Positions 1 through 13,470 of a stretch of DNA of 64,000 nucleotides are shown here, in pieces. Position 1 is the first letter of the stretch. Each line of letters starts with the position of its first letter. The notes beneath the pieces were generated by a model. It made no database searches, was not told the origin of the DNA, and was given only the letters and a program-made list of their open reading frames with translations. The stretch comes from Anas platyrhynchos (taxonomy: Eukaryota; Chordata; Aves; Anseriformes; Anatidae): NCBI RefSeq assembly GCF_047663525.1, contig NC_092587.1:146498001-146562000 (forward strand). The letters are read 5' to 3'. Made by a program: the position numbers and the translations under genes.

Positions 1-2272
1 TTTTTCCATGTGCGAGAAATGCCAATTGGGAAGTAAACATAATTGCACTTTGCTTTTCTTTGGCTCTTTAATTATTAGTAATACACAGTATTTTCATGAC
101 ATTTTCATTTTTAGAGCACTGCAGAATTGTGGCCATATGTTCTGTGCTAGTTTACACCTATGCCAACTTCACTGCAAGGTTGCTAAAATGACTTATGGGA
201 GTAAATCAGTTCCATATTTCACCTGACGTCATTGATCGGTTCCAGAAGCTTTTGAGTATAAGGTATCCCAACCTCCCTTCACACCCAGGGAAAGTAACTC
301 AACTCAGAGGGAAAAGTTGGGTCCATTGGGACACAAAATTTTGGGTCCAAAAATTGAGTGGAAGAAGGAAGGGAGGGGGGGGATTAAGAAGCAAAATGCT
401 TGAGGAAAAAGTTACACTCCATTAGGAGATAATTTTTCATAGACAGCAAATTACGTGGATCCTTTTAATATTTTTTTAAGCAAACATCTTTTTCTGCACT
501 TCTGCAAGTGAAAGGAAGATGCAGAAATTGCTATGCGTGTTGATATTTAAATTAAATCCCTAATTTAAGCAGAAGTTCTGGTTGGAACTCATTCCAAATT
601 TAATATGATATAATCTAATTGACTTCAAACACCTGCTTGTGTCAAAGCTGGTCTGTTTAAAGAGTAAAAATAACAAAAAGTAAAAAACACTTCTAGCACA
701 TACTGGAGATGTTAATGGAAGATATTATTATTGGAGCGAGCCCGTTCCTATTTAATTCCAATAAAGATGCTTGTAATTCTGTAAAGCTCAGAGGAGATTA
801 CTATAAAATAACATAGCAAGATTGCTATTCTTAAATCAGAAAAAGGAGAAAGGAGAAAATTAATTTAATGTAGACAGATGAAACTGAATGGAAGAAATAA
901 TTGAAATTAAAAGGTGAAACAAAAGAGGTTTAGTCCAAAAGTGAAGAGAGAGGATACACAGCGTAAAATGAAAGCTTCACTGTAAAATACATGCATGGAA
1001 AGTAAGAATGGAAATGGGTAAAAGAAAAATAACTAGGAATATCCACAATGGATGAAAGACACCATTGAATATAGAAAAGGATTTCCATTCTCTGTGTCAA
1101 GCTGGGACCTGATTTCATAGCATGTTAACAGTCAGCTGATCAGAAGTATTTTCTCTGCTCTTAAGAATACTGTTAACAGTTAAAAGCATATCTAAGCAAA
1201 TGCGTACAAACATTAAAAGCATATGCTAAAATTACTCACTGAGGAAGGATGTCCTTGATTTCAAATTCTGAGGTTTTTTATTAGGGTTATGCATTAGCTA
1301 ACTCTTAGACAAGCAGAAAATGGATAGTAACAAAAGGAAAAAAAAAAAAAACTGCACAAATGAAGAAATCAAAAAGAACACTTGTTGGCTGTGTTCTTCA
1401 GAGCTGGTAAGAACAAAATCCATCAGTTTCAGCAAGCTTTAGGTCAAAGTCTGTGTTTGGATGGATATGGCGTGCAATTTCACAATGTACTTATATTCAT
1501 TCTAAGTACATTTTGTGATCATGAAAGATTTGTAATAAACCTTTCTTGTCACAAGAACCGTGACAACTTGAAACTCAAGGTCTATTTAAACTGGAAAAAA
1601 AGTTAGGCAGTCCAGGGAATGGAAGTGAATTTGTTCTCCAGGTAAAACACTTATCTCACTGCCTCCACTCTTAAAATTGCCAATATAAAGGGTGAAAAAA
1701 AACACTACTGGGGAGCTAGCACTACTGAGGGCATGTGGTAGAAGGTTTAAAACAGAAGGAAGTAGTTGTTTTTTCTCAGTGCATAATTACATTGCAGAAC
1801 TGCTTGCCTTGTGGAAGCCAAAGGTTTAAAAAAGGTTAGACAAAGTAAGTAATGGAAATCAGAAAGTCCCCAAACCCCTGATTCTCAGACATACCAGGCA
1901 AGAGAATCTGTACACACATTATATTTTCACACACATTCGAACTTGAATCATCCTCACCTCTGGGAAAGGAACAGTTTTATGAAGCAGCCCCTAAACCTCT
2001 GCAGTTATATATAAACACAACCTGAAGTTTGGGTCAGCTTGTCTTAAAGCATCAACCTAAAATCTGGCATGTCAGGAGGTGGAAATGAGCACTGATTGGC
2101 CCCTTCTGTGGGACACTGAGATTTAGTGGTGTGGTCAGGGTAGGAGGTGACTGTAGAAGGGAGCTACAGGGGGCTCCTGGATTCTGAACTAGCTAATCTC
2201 TAGTACAAACTAGAGCCACTTGATTGCTACCAACTGTCCAAAGCTTTATTTTCTGAGTTTTTGAATAGCAAT

Positions 2273-2310
2273 CTGATAACTGAGAAGCTATCTTACTTCT
2301 CAGTTATCAG
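2273..2310 (+). repeat. Perfect 15-bp inverted repeat with 8-base loop
   Basis: CTGATAACTGAGAAG, then an 8-base spacer, then its exact reverse complement CTTCTCAGTTATCAG. It would form a stable hairpin as RNA or cruciform DNA. No gene is attached to it. Confidence 0.85.
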
Positions 2311-2577
2311 CTGGAAGGGTCATAAAACTTATGATTACTTGATCCAGCTAGGTGAAAGCAAAGAATAAATTAAGCAGTATAGATTTATGAAAGTAGAATA
2401 ATATGCAGCAGAATTAAGCAAAGAATTGTAGAGATAATATTTAAGAATCATAGAATTGAACAGGTCCTGCAAAAACTTGCATGAGGGTAGATGTTTGCCC
2501 ACTTTCTCTGGGGGAGATAGGTAAAGAAGCAATACCTCCAAGTCTTTCAGCAGGAGGGCCAACAACTGAATCAGTGG

Positions 2578-2604
2578 AGTATCATTCCAGTTTGGAATGA
2601 TACT
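2578..2604 (+). repeat. Perfect 12-bp inverted repeat with 3-base loop
   Basis: AGTATCATTCCA, loop GTT, then TGGAATGATACT. It lies about 270 bases after the hairpin at 2273. No associated gene is visible. Confidence 0.85.
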
Positions 2605-3124
2605 TAAACTCTTCTAAATCTCCTTTAAAACTAGAAATGAAATAATAATAATAATAACAAAATAAACAGTAGAGATCAATGCTAGAATGTCAAAGAGTGA
2701 ACTAATGCTCTTGGTCTTTTATATCCTAAACTGTGTGATAGCAGTAGTAACTTATTGTTCTGGTCTTTGTAGCTTCCTCCCATCTGGTCTTCTATTTCTG
2801 AGAGATTTTTCTGTTCAGCTCTTTTATTAGGTCTCCCTGGCAAGGCAGGTGGCTGCTTGCGCCCCACTTGTTTCACGCTGGAAATAAAATCAAATCACAA
2901 GAGGCTACAGAAATAAGTGGCTCACATTTTCACTCTGCTAAAATAAACATTAACTCTGAGCCTTCAGATGTTTTCAGGCGTTCTGACCCAGAATTCATCT
3001 GGCACTTGAAATAAACTATTAACTATTAACCAGTAGATGGAAGCTGGTATGGTCACAGTCTGAGATCAGCTATTGCCTTGGAGCAAAATGACTTGTGACC
3101 TTGACAAACTAAGTTTCTGATAGC

Positions 3125-3126
<2 letters not shown>

Positions 3127-3161
<35 letters not shown>
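3127..3161 (+). repeat. (AT)17 microsatellite
   Basis: A pure AT dinucleotide tract of about 35 bases in intergenic DNA. Confidence 0.95.
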
Positions 3162-3162
<1 letters not shown>

Positions 3163-4930
3163 CATATATAAAATACCCTCTTCATTATCCATAGACTGTT
3201 TGTGCATGTTAACTGCATTAATATAATATAGTCACAAATGTAGTGGTAGAAGTAACAGTTCAACAGTGTGTACTGAGGGAGTAACAGTCTAGCCTTCAGT
3301 TTTGATAATGTCTATACAAATTAACAGAACAGCTTTCTAGCCTTCCTCACAATGGAAACTGTCCCACAAAGGGTCCTGTACCATAGGTACCAGCATGAAC
3401 CAGGCTGCTTAAATTTTTGAATGTTTTTGAATGACTTTAATAAGATTGGCTATATGAGGTTATCAAAAATACAGGATAAGTCAGGGGCCAAGCCAGGCGA
3501 ATATAGTAGGGGTTTTATTAATTTCTGTTGTGCATTTTTTCCTTTGAGAGTGTGTGTTTCACTTCTGAACTCCCAGATGTTTTTGTTTAAAATGCACAGC
3601 AAGATATTAATTTGGAATGAGATAAAAATTTGCACATGATACTGTAGTTTCAGGGTTGAATGTTCCAGGTCATTTCCTTGACACCTTTTCCAGTAAGTGA
3701 GAAGAAGGAAAAAATGCTTTCCATGTGACCCAAATTATGTCAGAGAGAGGAAAGCTGAGTCAATATATCTTTACCCCTTACTACTTCTAGCAGAAGTCTG
3801 TGGGTGGCAATTATGATAGTGTGAACTACTTGGAGCTGCAGTCGTGAATTTGGCTGCAATGTAGGCATACCCATAGAGGCGTTTCTATTTTGGCTAAGAA
3901 AGTGAGGATTTCAATGTGTTGCATCAACTTCCTCCCTCTGACTAAGAACATTTTTTTATCCGAAGCTGAAAGCATGAGCTCTCCACTCACACATGCCACC
4001 CCCGGTAGATGGCTTACAATTCATACACAGGGTTTTGTCCAAAGTCATGGGAGTCCGGTGACCGTGGCCCTTACATCCTTGGTGGTGATGTGAAATGCTC
4101 TTTCTGCACTTCTGAGGGATTTGTAGTGGCTGCCCTTTGTGCTAATTTGCAACATGAATTGGTGCATAGTCCCACACATGGGGGACTTTACATGGGGGTT
4201 TTGTGAATTTGTCTTGTCCTGTCCTGAAACACAAACTGGTCCAAGCACAGGTGGACATTGAGGATATGGCTGCGTTATGGGGCATGGGAGCATCTCGCTA
4301 TTGCTGAATTTGGATGCTTAAGATTTCTTGTCCTGATTTCAAGCTTGAAACACCATACATGCCCTTTTTCTGTCCTTTTTCCCATGTATAAGAAAACTTG
4401 ATGTTCAGACAGGAGGACCACAAAGCAAAGGTTTTCCACAGCAAACCTGGACAGGTGCCTTTATCTGGACAAGTAGGGAAATCAAGACTGCAGGTGACAC
4501 CATGGAGTACAGAAACACCAGCAGTACTGGCACAGCCTACGCTGGGGGAATTACTTCTGAAACAAGCTCCTACAAAGAAAAAAAAGTGATTACCACTTCT
4601 CTTAGACATCATTTTTCAAAAATCACCTCTGTCAAACATGTAGTATTTGTTATCTGCTTTACATGTGTATCTGTGTTACAAAATAGGATAAAACATGTTG
4701 CATGAATACTTGGGGCACGTGTGGTCACAGAGAAGTTTAAACGATGATTTCTGGAGGTGACTACTGCTGGCCATGAGGGCACCTGGGCAGTTGGTGCCAG
4801 GGGAAGCAGCATAAGGACGCGTTGTAATAAAAACCGAAGCCCTGGGTCCCTGCCCTCCGGGGTTGGGATTTCTCTTTGGGGCTTTCCGCAGGAGCAGGAG
4901 CGGGGCTGGGCTGCTGTTCCAGCCCAGGCA

Positions 4931-4944
4931 CCGCGAGGTGGCAG
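4931..4944 (+). promoter_or_regulatory. Exact CTCF core motif
   Basis: CCGCGAGGTGGCAG is an exact match to the CTCF core consensus CCGCGNGGNGGCAG. It sits in a locally GC-rich, CpG-containing patch (about 4780-5130) within AT-rich intergenic DNA, which makes chance less likely. It is a candidate insulator or loop anchor upstream of NAXD. Confidence 0.6.
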
Positions 4945-5280
4945 CAGGCATTCTCCTATGGGCTCCTGCGCTCCTGCCAAGGCAGTGCTCAGGCTTTTTT
5001 CGTTCCTTATCGGTAATTCTTAATTAATAATCGAGGGCTTGCTCCTCCGGCAGCGTCCCGCGGGGGTCGCAGCGCGGGATGCTCTGTCTGATGCTCCAGG
5101 GCTCTGCTCTGCTGGACCCTTCCTTCTTTCCAGCCTTGGTTTTATTAATATGAGTGCAGGTTTCCTGACTTCAGAGCAGATGTACCAGCGGAATCGAGAC
5201 AAGTTCCCCTTGAGCCTGGAGCAAATTAGACAGGTCAAAGGGCTGAGTGTGAGTGAATGCAGAGGAGACGGTCCATAGGT

Positions 5281-8200
5281 GTGTTCACTGGACATCTATC
5301 TGCTCAGCAGCACGATTCATGTGTGTTTTTGCTGGGGTCACCTGGAACAAGTGTTTTATTTATTGCTCACTCATTTGAGTGTGCCAATAAACTGCCTTCA
5401 GAATCCCAATGGTTCTCGGTGGTACCATGGGGGACAGCCAAGCTGCCCACACTTTTCTGATGCTCTTTTTGTAGACTCACTTGTAAGCATGACACCAAAT
5501 ATAAATGGCTTTGGGGAAATTCGTGGTGCACCTGTGACCTTGTGCAGGGCCCTCGCAATAAGCCCGTTTGTCTCACTTTGATGGAATCCAGCCTGGAGGC
5601 TGAAGGGCTTTCCACCACTCCTGCAAGCCCGTGTGCTTGGAGTGCTGAGCTAACAGGAAAGCGAGTGAGGAGAAGTGGGACAGACCCACTGCTGGATGCA
5701 AACCTACAGAGTCAGATCTGACCTCCGAAAAGCCCATGACTGCTAGCTAGCCATTCAGTTAAGGGAAAAGCATGTGCCATGACCCAAGACGAGAGGTGGC
5801 CAGCCCCACAGGCACAGGGCTCGAAGCTTGGGAAGCCCCCTGGCTCCACGGACCCAGGAGACTGGCTGCCTCTAAGTATTGGGTACTTTTAACCCCCCTC
5901 GCCCAACCCAATGACAGCATCATGGAGCTGCAGGAACACCATGGCAAGTAGGGACCAGTTTTTATCCTATTTGGGTACAGCTCTGCTACCACCACTCTGA
6001 ATATGAATGACCCCATCCATGAATTAAAGAGAAAGCTTATCACAACAAGGAATACGTAGTGAAGATTTATGATTGAGATTGCTCAGGTTGTCCACCCTCT
6101 GTAAAAGCTCTGCTGATAAGATCTTTGAGGGTACTGTGGTGGAGATGGAGAGCTTTTTCCCCTGGATAGTCACAGCGGGAGCCCACAGACCATTTGTATT
6201 GCTGTCACACTGTGCTGACATGCTCTGGATATTGCTGCTCTTGTTCCCTGTCACAGGCCAGAGTCAACCACTGTAATAATCACGAATGGCCATGAACTTA
6301 GGAAGGAAAAGGTTTAGGGGCCACTGCCAAATTGGGAAACAAAGGAGGGCGTAGGGTTTTTTAGACCATAGATAAAAAGGTCATTTGATTCATTATTTCC
6401 CAGAATAGCCTGGTACCATTAATCAGAAAAGTACCATTAAGGCAGCAATAGGAATAACCAGCCCAGTGGAAATGACTTCTCATGGCCTCTGAACTGGAAG
6501 AAGCTCTGTTCAGCTAATGCCAAAGGATCAGTCCCAGACCCCACCACCAGCAGCTCAGGTGTGTGCACAAGCATCCAGAGGCAGCCACCACAGGCTCGTG
6601 GTTGTCATGACAGCACGAGGACTGTTGGTTTTTGGGATTTGGGGACCATCTTGAGACCCCTCTTCACACCCCTTCTAAATGGATGCTACACTGAAGAGAG
6701 CCGAGTGCAAGATCCCTTGGGTTTCATGCAGGATGCCAACAGCCACCTCTGTGCTTATGGCACTGCAATGAGAGGATTTCCATCCTTCAATCTTTTTTTG
6801 CCTTGCTTTTACAGCAAGTTCTCTGTTACGGAGTACTCTTCCCGGGGATACTTTACATAAAAAAGCAATAGAAATGTCATTGCACTCAGAAAATGTTCGC
6901 GTGTGCAGTCAGACGCTGTTAAGATCACACTCACTTTTCTGGGAAACTTGTTTGCTATTTGTTTCTGACAAGCATAGAGACTGACAGCATCCCTTAAAGA
7001 TGCAAAAACGAATAATTTCCTTTAAAGCACACACTGTTCCTCACTTCTGGCACTGTTTGTGGCTTTGGGAAGAGGAACTCTGCCCTATTCCCCTGCATTG
7101 TTACCCTATGCAGCCTGTGGGAATGGGCAGGCATCCTGAAATAGGCTGCTGGGACCAAAAGGCATCATGAGCTCCCAGATACTCTGCCAGCAATCAGTGT
7201 TTTTTATTCACCTCTACATCCCCCATTCCCAAATTGTGATTTATATTCATGCACGCTATCAGTGCATATGGAGTAACAAAATGCCCATACTTTTTGTTTC
7301 CTCACCTACCTAGGAAATTACCTTCTGACTGGATCAAGTACTCTGACAGCATGAAAAAAATACTGCCATCTGCATGTTAAGTAAGCATATAAACAATTCT
7401 GAGTTAGCCATGGTTGAAATATCCTTGTGTCTTAACCCAAACCAGAATGCGTAACTTGCATGGCAAAAGTCAAAATAAAGAAAGAGCAATTGGAAGCAAA
7501 AATAAGCTCCAGATCTCCTTTGACGCAAACTGTGGTGCTGAGAGTTTTAGGTGTTTTTTTCCCCCCCATCTTTAATTAAGTTTAATGGTCATGTGTGGTT
7601 TCTCAAACGTATTTTAATGGTGTATGTTACTCTGGCTGAGTAAAAACTTCTCCACAGCTGCTCCAGGGCTCTGCCAGCTCTGGGCATGGGAGCAGCACTT
7701 GCAAAGTGAGCATTACTCTGTTATCTGCGGTTAGTTTGAAATGCTTTTCCCAGCAGTGAGGCATCTTCTTTTTGATTTATCAGTGACACTGCATGTAAAG
7801 GGGTTATTAAAAAGAAGAGCCACTTTTACTTCTGCTGCGTTAAAGTGCAGGACAGGAAAAATCATTGCTTTCCAAACAATCTTAAGACATTAAAGGAAAT
7901 AACTGAAAATGTTAGAGAAAGGAGATTCTTAATCAGATACTTTGCTTTACTTGAGGTTTGGATGTAGCCGGAAGTGTAGTGGATTTAACTGAACACAGGC
8001 TCAAGACTGCTTTGTAATAGTAATACCGTGCGCTCTTATAAGACATTAGAAATAAAGAAATAAAGTGACTAGAAGAAAAGTTGACTTTCAACCAGATGGA
8101 GTCTGACACCATTTTCAGTACTGTAAATGCTTATACAACCTGAATAATTTTGATGCAGCAACTACAGAAATTCTGAAAGTTAAGTAACTTTTATGTGGGG

Positions 8201-8444
8201 CGTTTTGAAGCCAGTAGAGTTACATCTATATGACAATCAAAACATCTCTGAAGTCTGGATGAAATTAAATTTTCCATGAGCTTTTGGGAAATTACAAAAC
8301 AAGATTTGTTTTTTCCATAATGACATGGGATAATTGAACTTTTTAAGCCTGGAGCCAGGGTATGTCTTTTAGCAGTGGTGTATATAGCACAATAATATTC
8401 CATTGGTTTGTATTCTGACAATCAACTGCACATACTCCAATTGC
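5281..8444. other. Intergenic, no gene recognised
   Basis: Composition is mixed and reading frames are below about 100 codons with no recognisable domain. I looked for RAB20 exons on the - strand, since RAB20 flanks NAXD in mammals, and saw none here or elsewhere up to 25.8 kb. Confidence 0.65.
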
Positions 8445-8560
8445 AATAAATAAAATAAAATAAAATAAAAAAAAATAAAAAAAAATAAAATAAAATAAAA
8501 TAAAAAAAAAATAAAATAAAATAAAATAAAATAAAATAAAATAAAATAAAATAAAATAAA
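8445..8560 (+). repeat. (AAAAT)n microsatellite
   Basis: About 115 bases of AAAAT pentamers with a few A-rich interruptions abut the CR1 fragment that starts at 8561. Open frames on the opposite strand here (Phe/Tyr/Ile/Leu-rich) are an artefact of the repeat. Confidence 0.95.
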
Positions 8561-9030
8561 TCACAGAATCACAAAATGGTTTGGGTTGGAAGGTACCTTA
8601 AAGATCACCTATATCCAAGCCCCTGCCATGGGCAGGGACACCTCCCACCAGCCCAGGTTGCCCAAAGCCCCATCCAGCCTGGCCTTGGACACCTCTAGAG
8701 TTGGGGCATCCACAGCTTCTCTGAGAAACCTGTGCCAGTGCCTCACCACCCTCACAGTAAAGAATTTCCTCCTAAAATCTAATCTAAACCTAGCTTCTTT
8801 CAGTTTAAAACCATTTCCCCTTGTGCTATCACTACAATCCCTCACCAAGAGTCCCTCCCCAGCTTTTCTGTAGCCCCCTTTAGGTACTGGAAGGCAGCTG
8901 TAAGGCCTCCCTGGATCCTTCTCTTCTCCAGGCTGAACAACCCCAACTCCCTCAGCCTGTCTTCATGGGAGAGGGTGCTTCAGCCCCTGATCATGCTTGT
9001 GGCCCTCCTCTGCACTCATTCTAATATATC
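8561..9030 (-). mobile_element. CR1 LINE fragment, 3' end, antisense
   Basis: The block starts with TCACAGAATCACAAAATGGTT and runs through the GCCCAGGTTGCCCAAAG, CCTGTGCCAGTGCCTCACC, CCTTGTGCTATCAC and CTCAGCCTGTCTTCATGGGAG-like steps of the avian/sauropsid CR1 3' end. The element therefore lies on the - strand. It is 5'-truncated, with no intact reverse transcriptase. Confidence 0.93.
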
Positions 9031-12000
9031 AATAGCAAGTTCAGGATAAACAAAAAATAATAAATAATTCAGGATAACTGTTTTTACTCGGATACCTAAA
9101 ATTAGATCATCAGATTTGTAGGGCTAATGAGACAGACTCTATTAAAAACATGATCCATCAGGCCAAATTTATAGCTGTCAAGTCAGTATTCTGTAAGAGA
9201 CTCTGGATGATTATTTCTAGTTATTTCTAGTTTTGTAGTTTTGGTCTTCTTGATCACTAGACTAATAGAAATTCATATGTTCATTGAAGAATAAAAGTGA
9301 TGAGCTTCAAAATTGTTTTCTTTGAAAACTGTAGAGCAAAGATACAGGGGGAAGGAAAAAAAAAAGGCAAAAAATAAAAATAAAAATAAAAGCTCTGTGT
9401 ATTTCTCTAATAAGGGAATTCTGATCCAGAATAGATAATCTCTTTTTACATAATCATGAGTGGGGCTGTAACAGAAAAAAATGACCCCAATGTAAACCAT
9501 GTACATTAATCAAAGTGTGTGCAACCTGAGCTGCTAAAGGAGTAGCAGAGAGCTGCAGCAGGCAAAACGTGTTGTAATTCAGACTGATCAAAAGAAACTG
9601 TTGTATGTCTGCTCAGCCAAATCATACATGTCACTTTCCGAAGGCAAAATGAAGTAATGATATTGTAACTAACATATTTAATTTGTTTTTCATTTATCTT
9701 ATACTTGTCCGTCTTCCAAACAGCTTGTTAAATCTCCCAGAGCTACATATATAACAAATTTTTGATAGCTGAAGTTACAGATTCACTTATGCATCTGAGT
9801 GGGGTGGGTTCCAGAACATCTCTATTAATTTTAGCAGGAACAGTTCCCTGCAGTATTTTTTTTTTGCTCTGCTGAACACTCCTAATTTTGATTCATTCAG
9901 CTGGCATTTTGAGCTGAAGGCAAAAAAAAAAAAAATAAGAAAGGGTTATTGCAAAGTCTTCATTAACTCATTGGGAATATGCCTGCCTGATCAAAACCTT
10001 AGGATTGGCTTTCTTCTTTGTTATTCATATTCCTTCACCATTTCATCTCTCAGTTCATGTCTCCAATAAGGAGAATAATACAGCCCTGATCTTCAAAACT
10101 TTGTTCCACAGTCTCTAGTGAAATTTGCTGAAACACACGAACTCATGATTTGCTGAAACAAACAAATGATGATTATATTCCTTAAATTTTACTTGCAGTT
10201 TGTTTCCAAGTTTTGAAGAATGGAAATGTGTAAAAAGAATGGATAAGATAAAGACCCTGTCTTTAACGGGATTGAAGCGAGGCTGAGAGTGTGTCAAACC
10301 AAGTTAGACCAACTGCTCTCATCTTTGTGAGCAATGTAGTAGTTCTAGCACAAGTTAGCCCACACCGAGACCTTCTCCACTCGATTCCAGTAGCCAGTTT
10401 GGAGGAGAGGTGAGTGAAACTGCTTCTGCATGGTGTGGGAAGATTACTGGTGATAGACTCTCTCCCACCTCTTTGTGGTTTCACAAGGTGGAGAAGGCAA
10501 CAATGAGCACCCTCAGGCTGTGTCCACATTACAGGAATCGTTCCCCGTTACACTGACCCCTCCAAACACATAATACTGGATATACTGGATTGTCTGTGTT
10601 TGGTCATGCTTCTCCACCAAACCGTTTTAGGCATGTGTTCTGGAAAACCCGAAGCATTTATTCCGTAGTCCCTCAGCTTTCCAAGGAATGAAGAACAGAT
10701 TTTTTTCCTGGCTCACTTAATTGCATCCGGACACTTCCTAGAAAGTGTAAAAAGAAGCTTCTGTGTCCCCAGCCAACCTCACAGGACCACCTGGCCAGTG
10801 CAACTGTTCAGTGAATAAGATCCCCTGTGCAGTTCTGCTGAGCTTCTGTTACCACCAGCCCATTAAAAAAAAAAAAAAAAAAGGCAGATGATGAACCTAT
10901 GCAAAAGTCCAGAGAAAGTTTTAAAGCTGGAATAAGATTTTTACCATGACTTTGTGTTACCTTAAGGGTTATTTTCTTTTTCCTCTGTGGCAGTATTGCA
11001 CTATGGTGTGTTTTACTTGCTGGGGTTGCACATTAGGGGTTACATTTTGTATGCCATTGGCCAAATGTTCAAGCCAGCATACCCATGATGGCATGCTCAT
11101 AGCCTTTTTTCAGGCTCTTATATGTCAAGAGGTATAAAGCTTGAGCAACTGCGACCAGCTGCACTCCCATCCTACTCCATGGACACCAAAAAATGCAGAA
11201 CCTGCAACTTAGCAAATGGATGTATTCCAGGGATTTGAATGAAGAAACTGGATCCTCCTTCACTCTAAGAGACACTTGAACAGCACAACACTGTCAGAAG
11301 ATTTTGCAGCATAGCTTGGTAAAGTGAAATCTGAGAAAAATAGTTGCTAATCTCCAACCTGAAATAATGTTTCAGAACTATAACATTTTGCTAATTAAAT
11401 ATACACGTTTTTTTAAGGTACTTGGCTAGTTCTTTTTAAATCTGTTGGATGACAGTACACTTGAAACTTTTCCAGGTACTGTTCACTGGAACAATTCAGA
11501 TTTAAACTCATTCCAGACTGATACTATTATCCCTTGCTTCCTTTCTCCTGCAGGTTTTGATTAATGACAGAACTGTTCCTCCCATCCCGTGGTTTTCAAG
11601 TTTCCTTTACAGCCTGTTGTGTGAAAGTTCAGCCAGTAAATTATTTGCGTGGTTTTCTTCATCCCTTATTTTATTCATTTATTACCAAAAGAAAAGACAC
11701 AAAATTAGTCAGAACTCATCCTCATGAAAGATGTCCATTTGCCCTCAAATCATAACCATCTAAAGAGTTCATCATTCTCAATATTTGCTAATAATTATTC
11801 TCAGTAATAAGAATAGGTTGGCTGGTATTTCTCTGGAAATTCTTTAGAGCAAATGAAGTGTTAGTATTTCTGTTCAGGATAATGCAAAAAAATAAAATAT
11901 CTATAACTTAACTGGTATTTCTAGGGCTAGAGTTAGGCAGGGCTAGAGTTTCATCTCAGCATGGCCTATGTGAGATGATCACTTGTGGGTATTTTATAAC

Positions 12001-13470
12001 AAGTCAGTTGTTACCACTCCTTGATGAAAGCCATCCAGTCCTGATGGTTACTGCAAATGTCTATCCCAAGTCCTTCTGACACTTACTTGTATGCCTTCGG
12101 AATCATATTCTACTTCTGTTGCCTGTAAAGAGGTATGTCCAGTACAGCAAACATTAAATTATTGCCACCAACCTTTGAGAGCAAAAGTCTGAGCTAGTAC
12201 CCTACTGTGCTAGTTCTCTTTAAACATAATGGAAGGAAACAGAGGACTTTTCTCTCAATTGCCTAACTTTTCACAGGTCTTCATTCCTTCATTTTAGGAT
12301 TACACCTATCACCTTTGATGGTACGTTTGCTTGGTCATTGATTATAAAAGGAGCCTACAATGAAAATCTGAGGTTAAAAACTTTACTTTTTGACACCTAA
12401 ATTAAAGCGAATGAGTTCTCTTCTTACCTTTAACCATAAGAAATGTACCTCACAAGAGGTCTGGGACATGTACACAAGAAAAGACACTTGATGTAAGTTC
12501 AAGTCTGATTGTGTCTACTATCAAAAATGTAGATTGGTGTGTCCATATTTCCTCACAAGGCATCTGTGGAGAAGGGACTTGGTAAGGACACTACAGTCAA
12601 CAAAAAAATGTCCTGTCCATCCAAACCCCTGCAGAGAAATAACAGCATAATCAAGCACATACTTGAAGTGAAGTGTTTCGGTTCAGACTTTATTGTAGCT
12701 AAAATGTGGATGAATTGGGTTTGCCAACGTGACCTATCGGCTAGAGTAGCCCAGACAGAAGAAGAAATTCTGTTCTCCTCGGCATAGAGAAGGAGCAGAC
12801 AGCTGCTGAATGGTTGTAGTCTAAATCACCATGGCTATTTGGTCCAGTGCAGGTGAGTCAGAGACCTAAAATGCCAACACTTCATGGCACTGTTCATGAA
12901 CTTTGCTTGGAAAGAGCTTAGGCAATGATCCAAAGAATATAGTTCAACAAGGGGTCAAAATGCAAAGCCTCAACAAAGAAGAACAAAAATCTCTCTTGTA
13001 CAGATCTTTGAAACCCTAAATAACAGTTTTCCTTTTTCCTTAAAAAGCATCAAATCTTCTTACATCTTGACAAAGTTGCAAAAGGCATTGCTTCTTCAGC
13101 AATACTACCTACAGGTTTGGACCAAGACCAAAGCTCTTTCTGTGCTGAACACTTGATAGTACTCGGTACTTATTCCAGCAAGCTCACCTCACCCACACTC
13201 CAGGGAGCTAACTTCAGTCCAGAACATGCACAGATACATTCATGAAGTATTCATAGCCATAGCTATTAAGCATAACTGAGAGATCCAAGTGATGTGACAC
13301 AAAACACTGTTGCAAGAATTCTGGGTAAGAACACGCTGTTGAACATGTATATATGCAGTTGCCTAGGAGGACAACTTTGGGTCTACAAATTCTTAACCTT
13401 GAATTTTGAGCATATCAACACCTTCCCACCCACTCTGGAAATTTATTTGCATGCTTGAAGTTAGACAGCT
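9031..13470. other. Intergenic, no gene recognised
   Basis: This AT-rich stretch holds small A-rich repeats (about 9357-9390 and A18 at 10865-10882). Nothing in it supports a coding exon or RNA gene. Confidence 0.65.

Larger units (their letters stand above)
1..4780. other. Intergenic, no gene recognised
   Basis: This is AT-rich sequence with only short, unconvincing reading frames. Apart from the (AT)n tract and the two hairpins I see nothing that supports a gene or a recognisable transposon. Confidence 0.7.

Noticed and set aside
8343..8564. A - strand frame of Phe/Tyr/Ile/Leu repeats
   Set aside because: It is simply the translated AAAAT microsatellite.
8586..8873. A 95-codon frame that looks protein-like
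   Set aside because: It lies inside the antisense CR1 3' end, which is non-coding. Similar frames recur in the CR1 copies at 13.5 and 22.7 kb.
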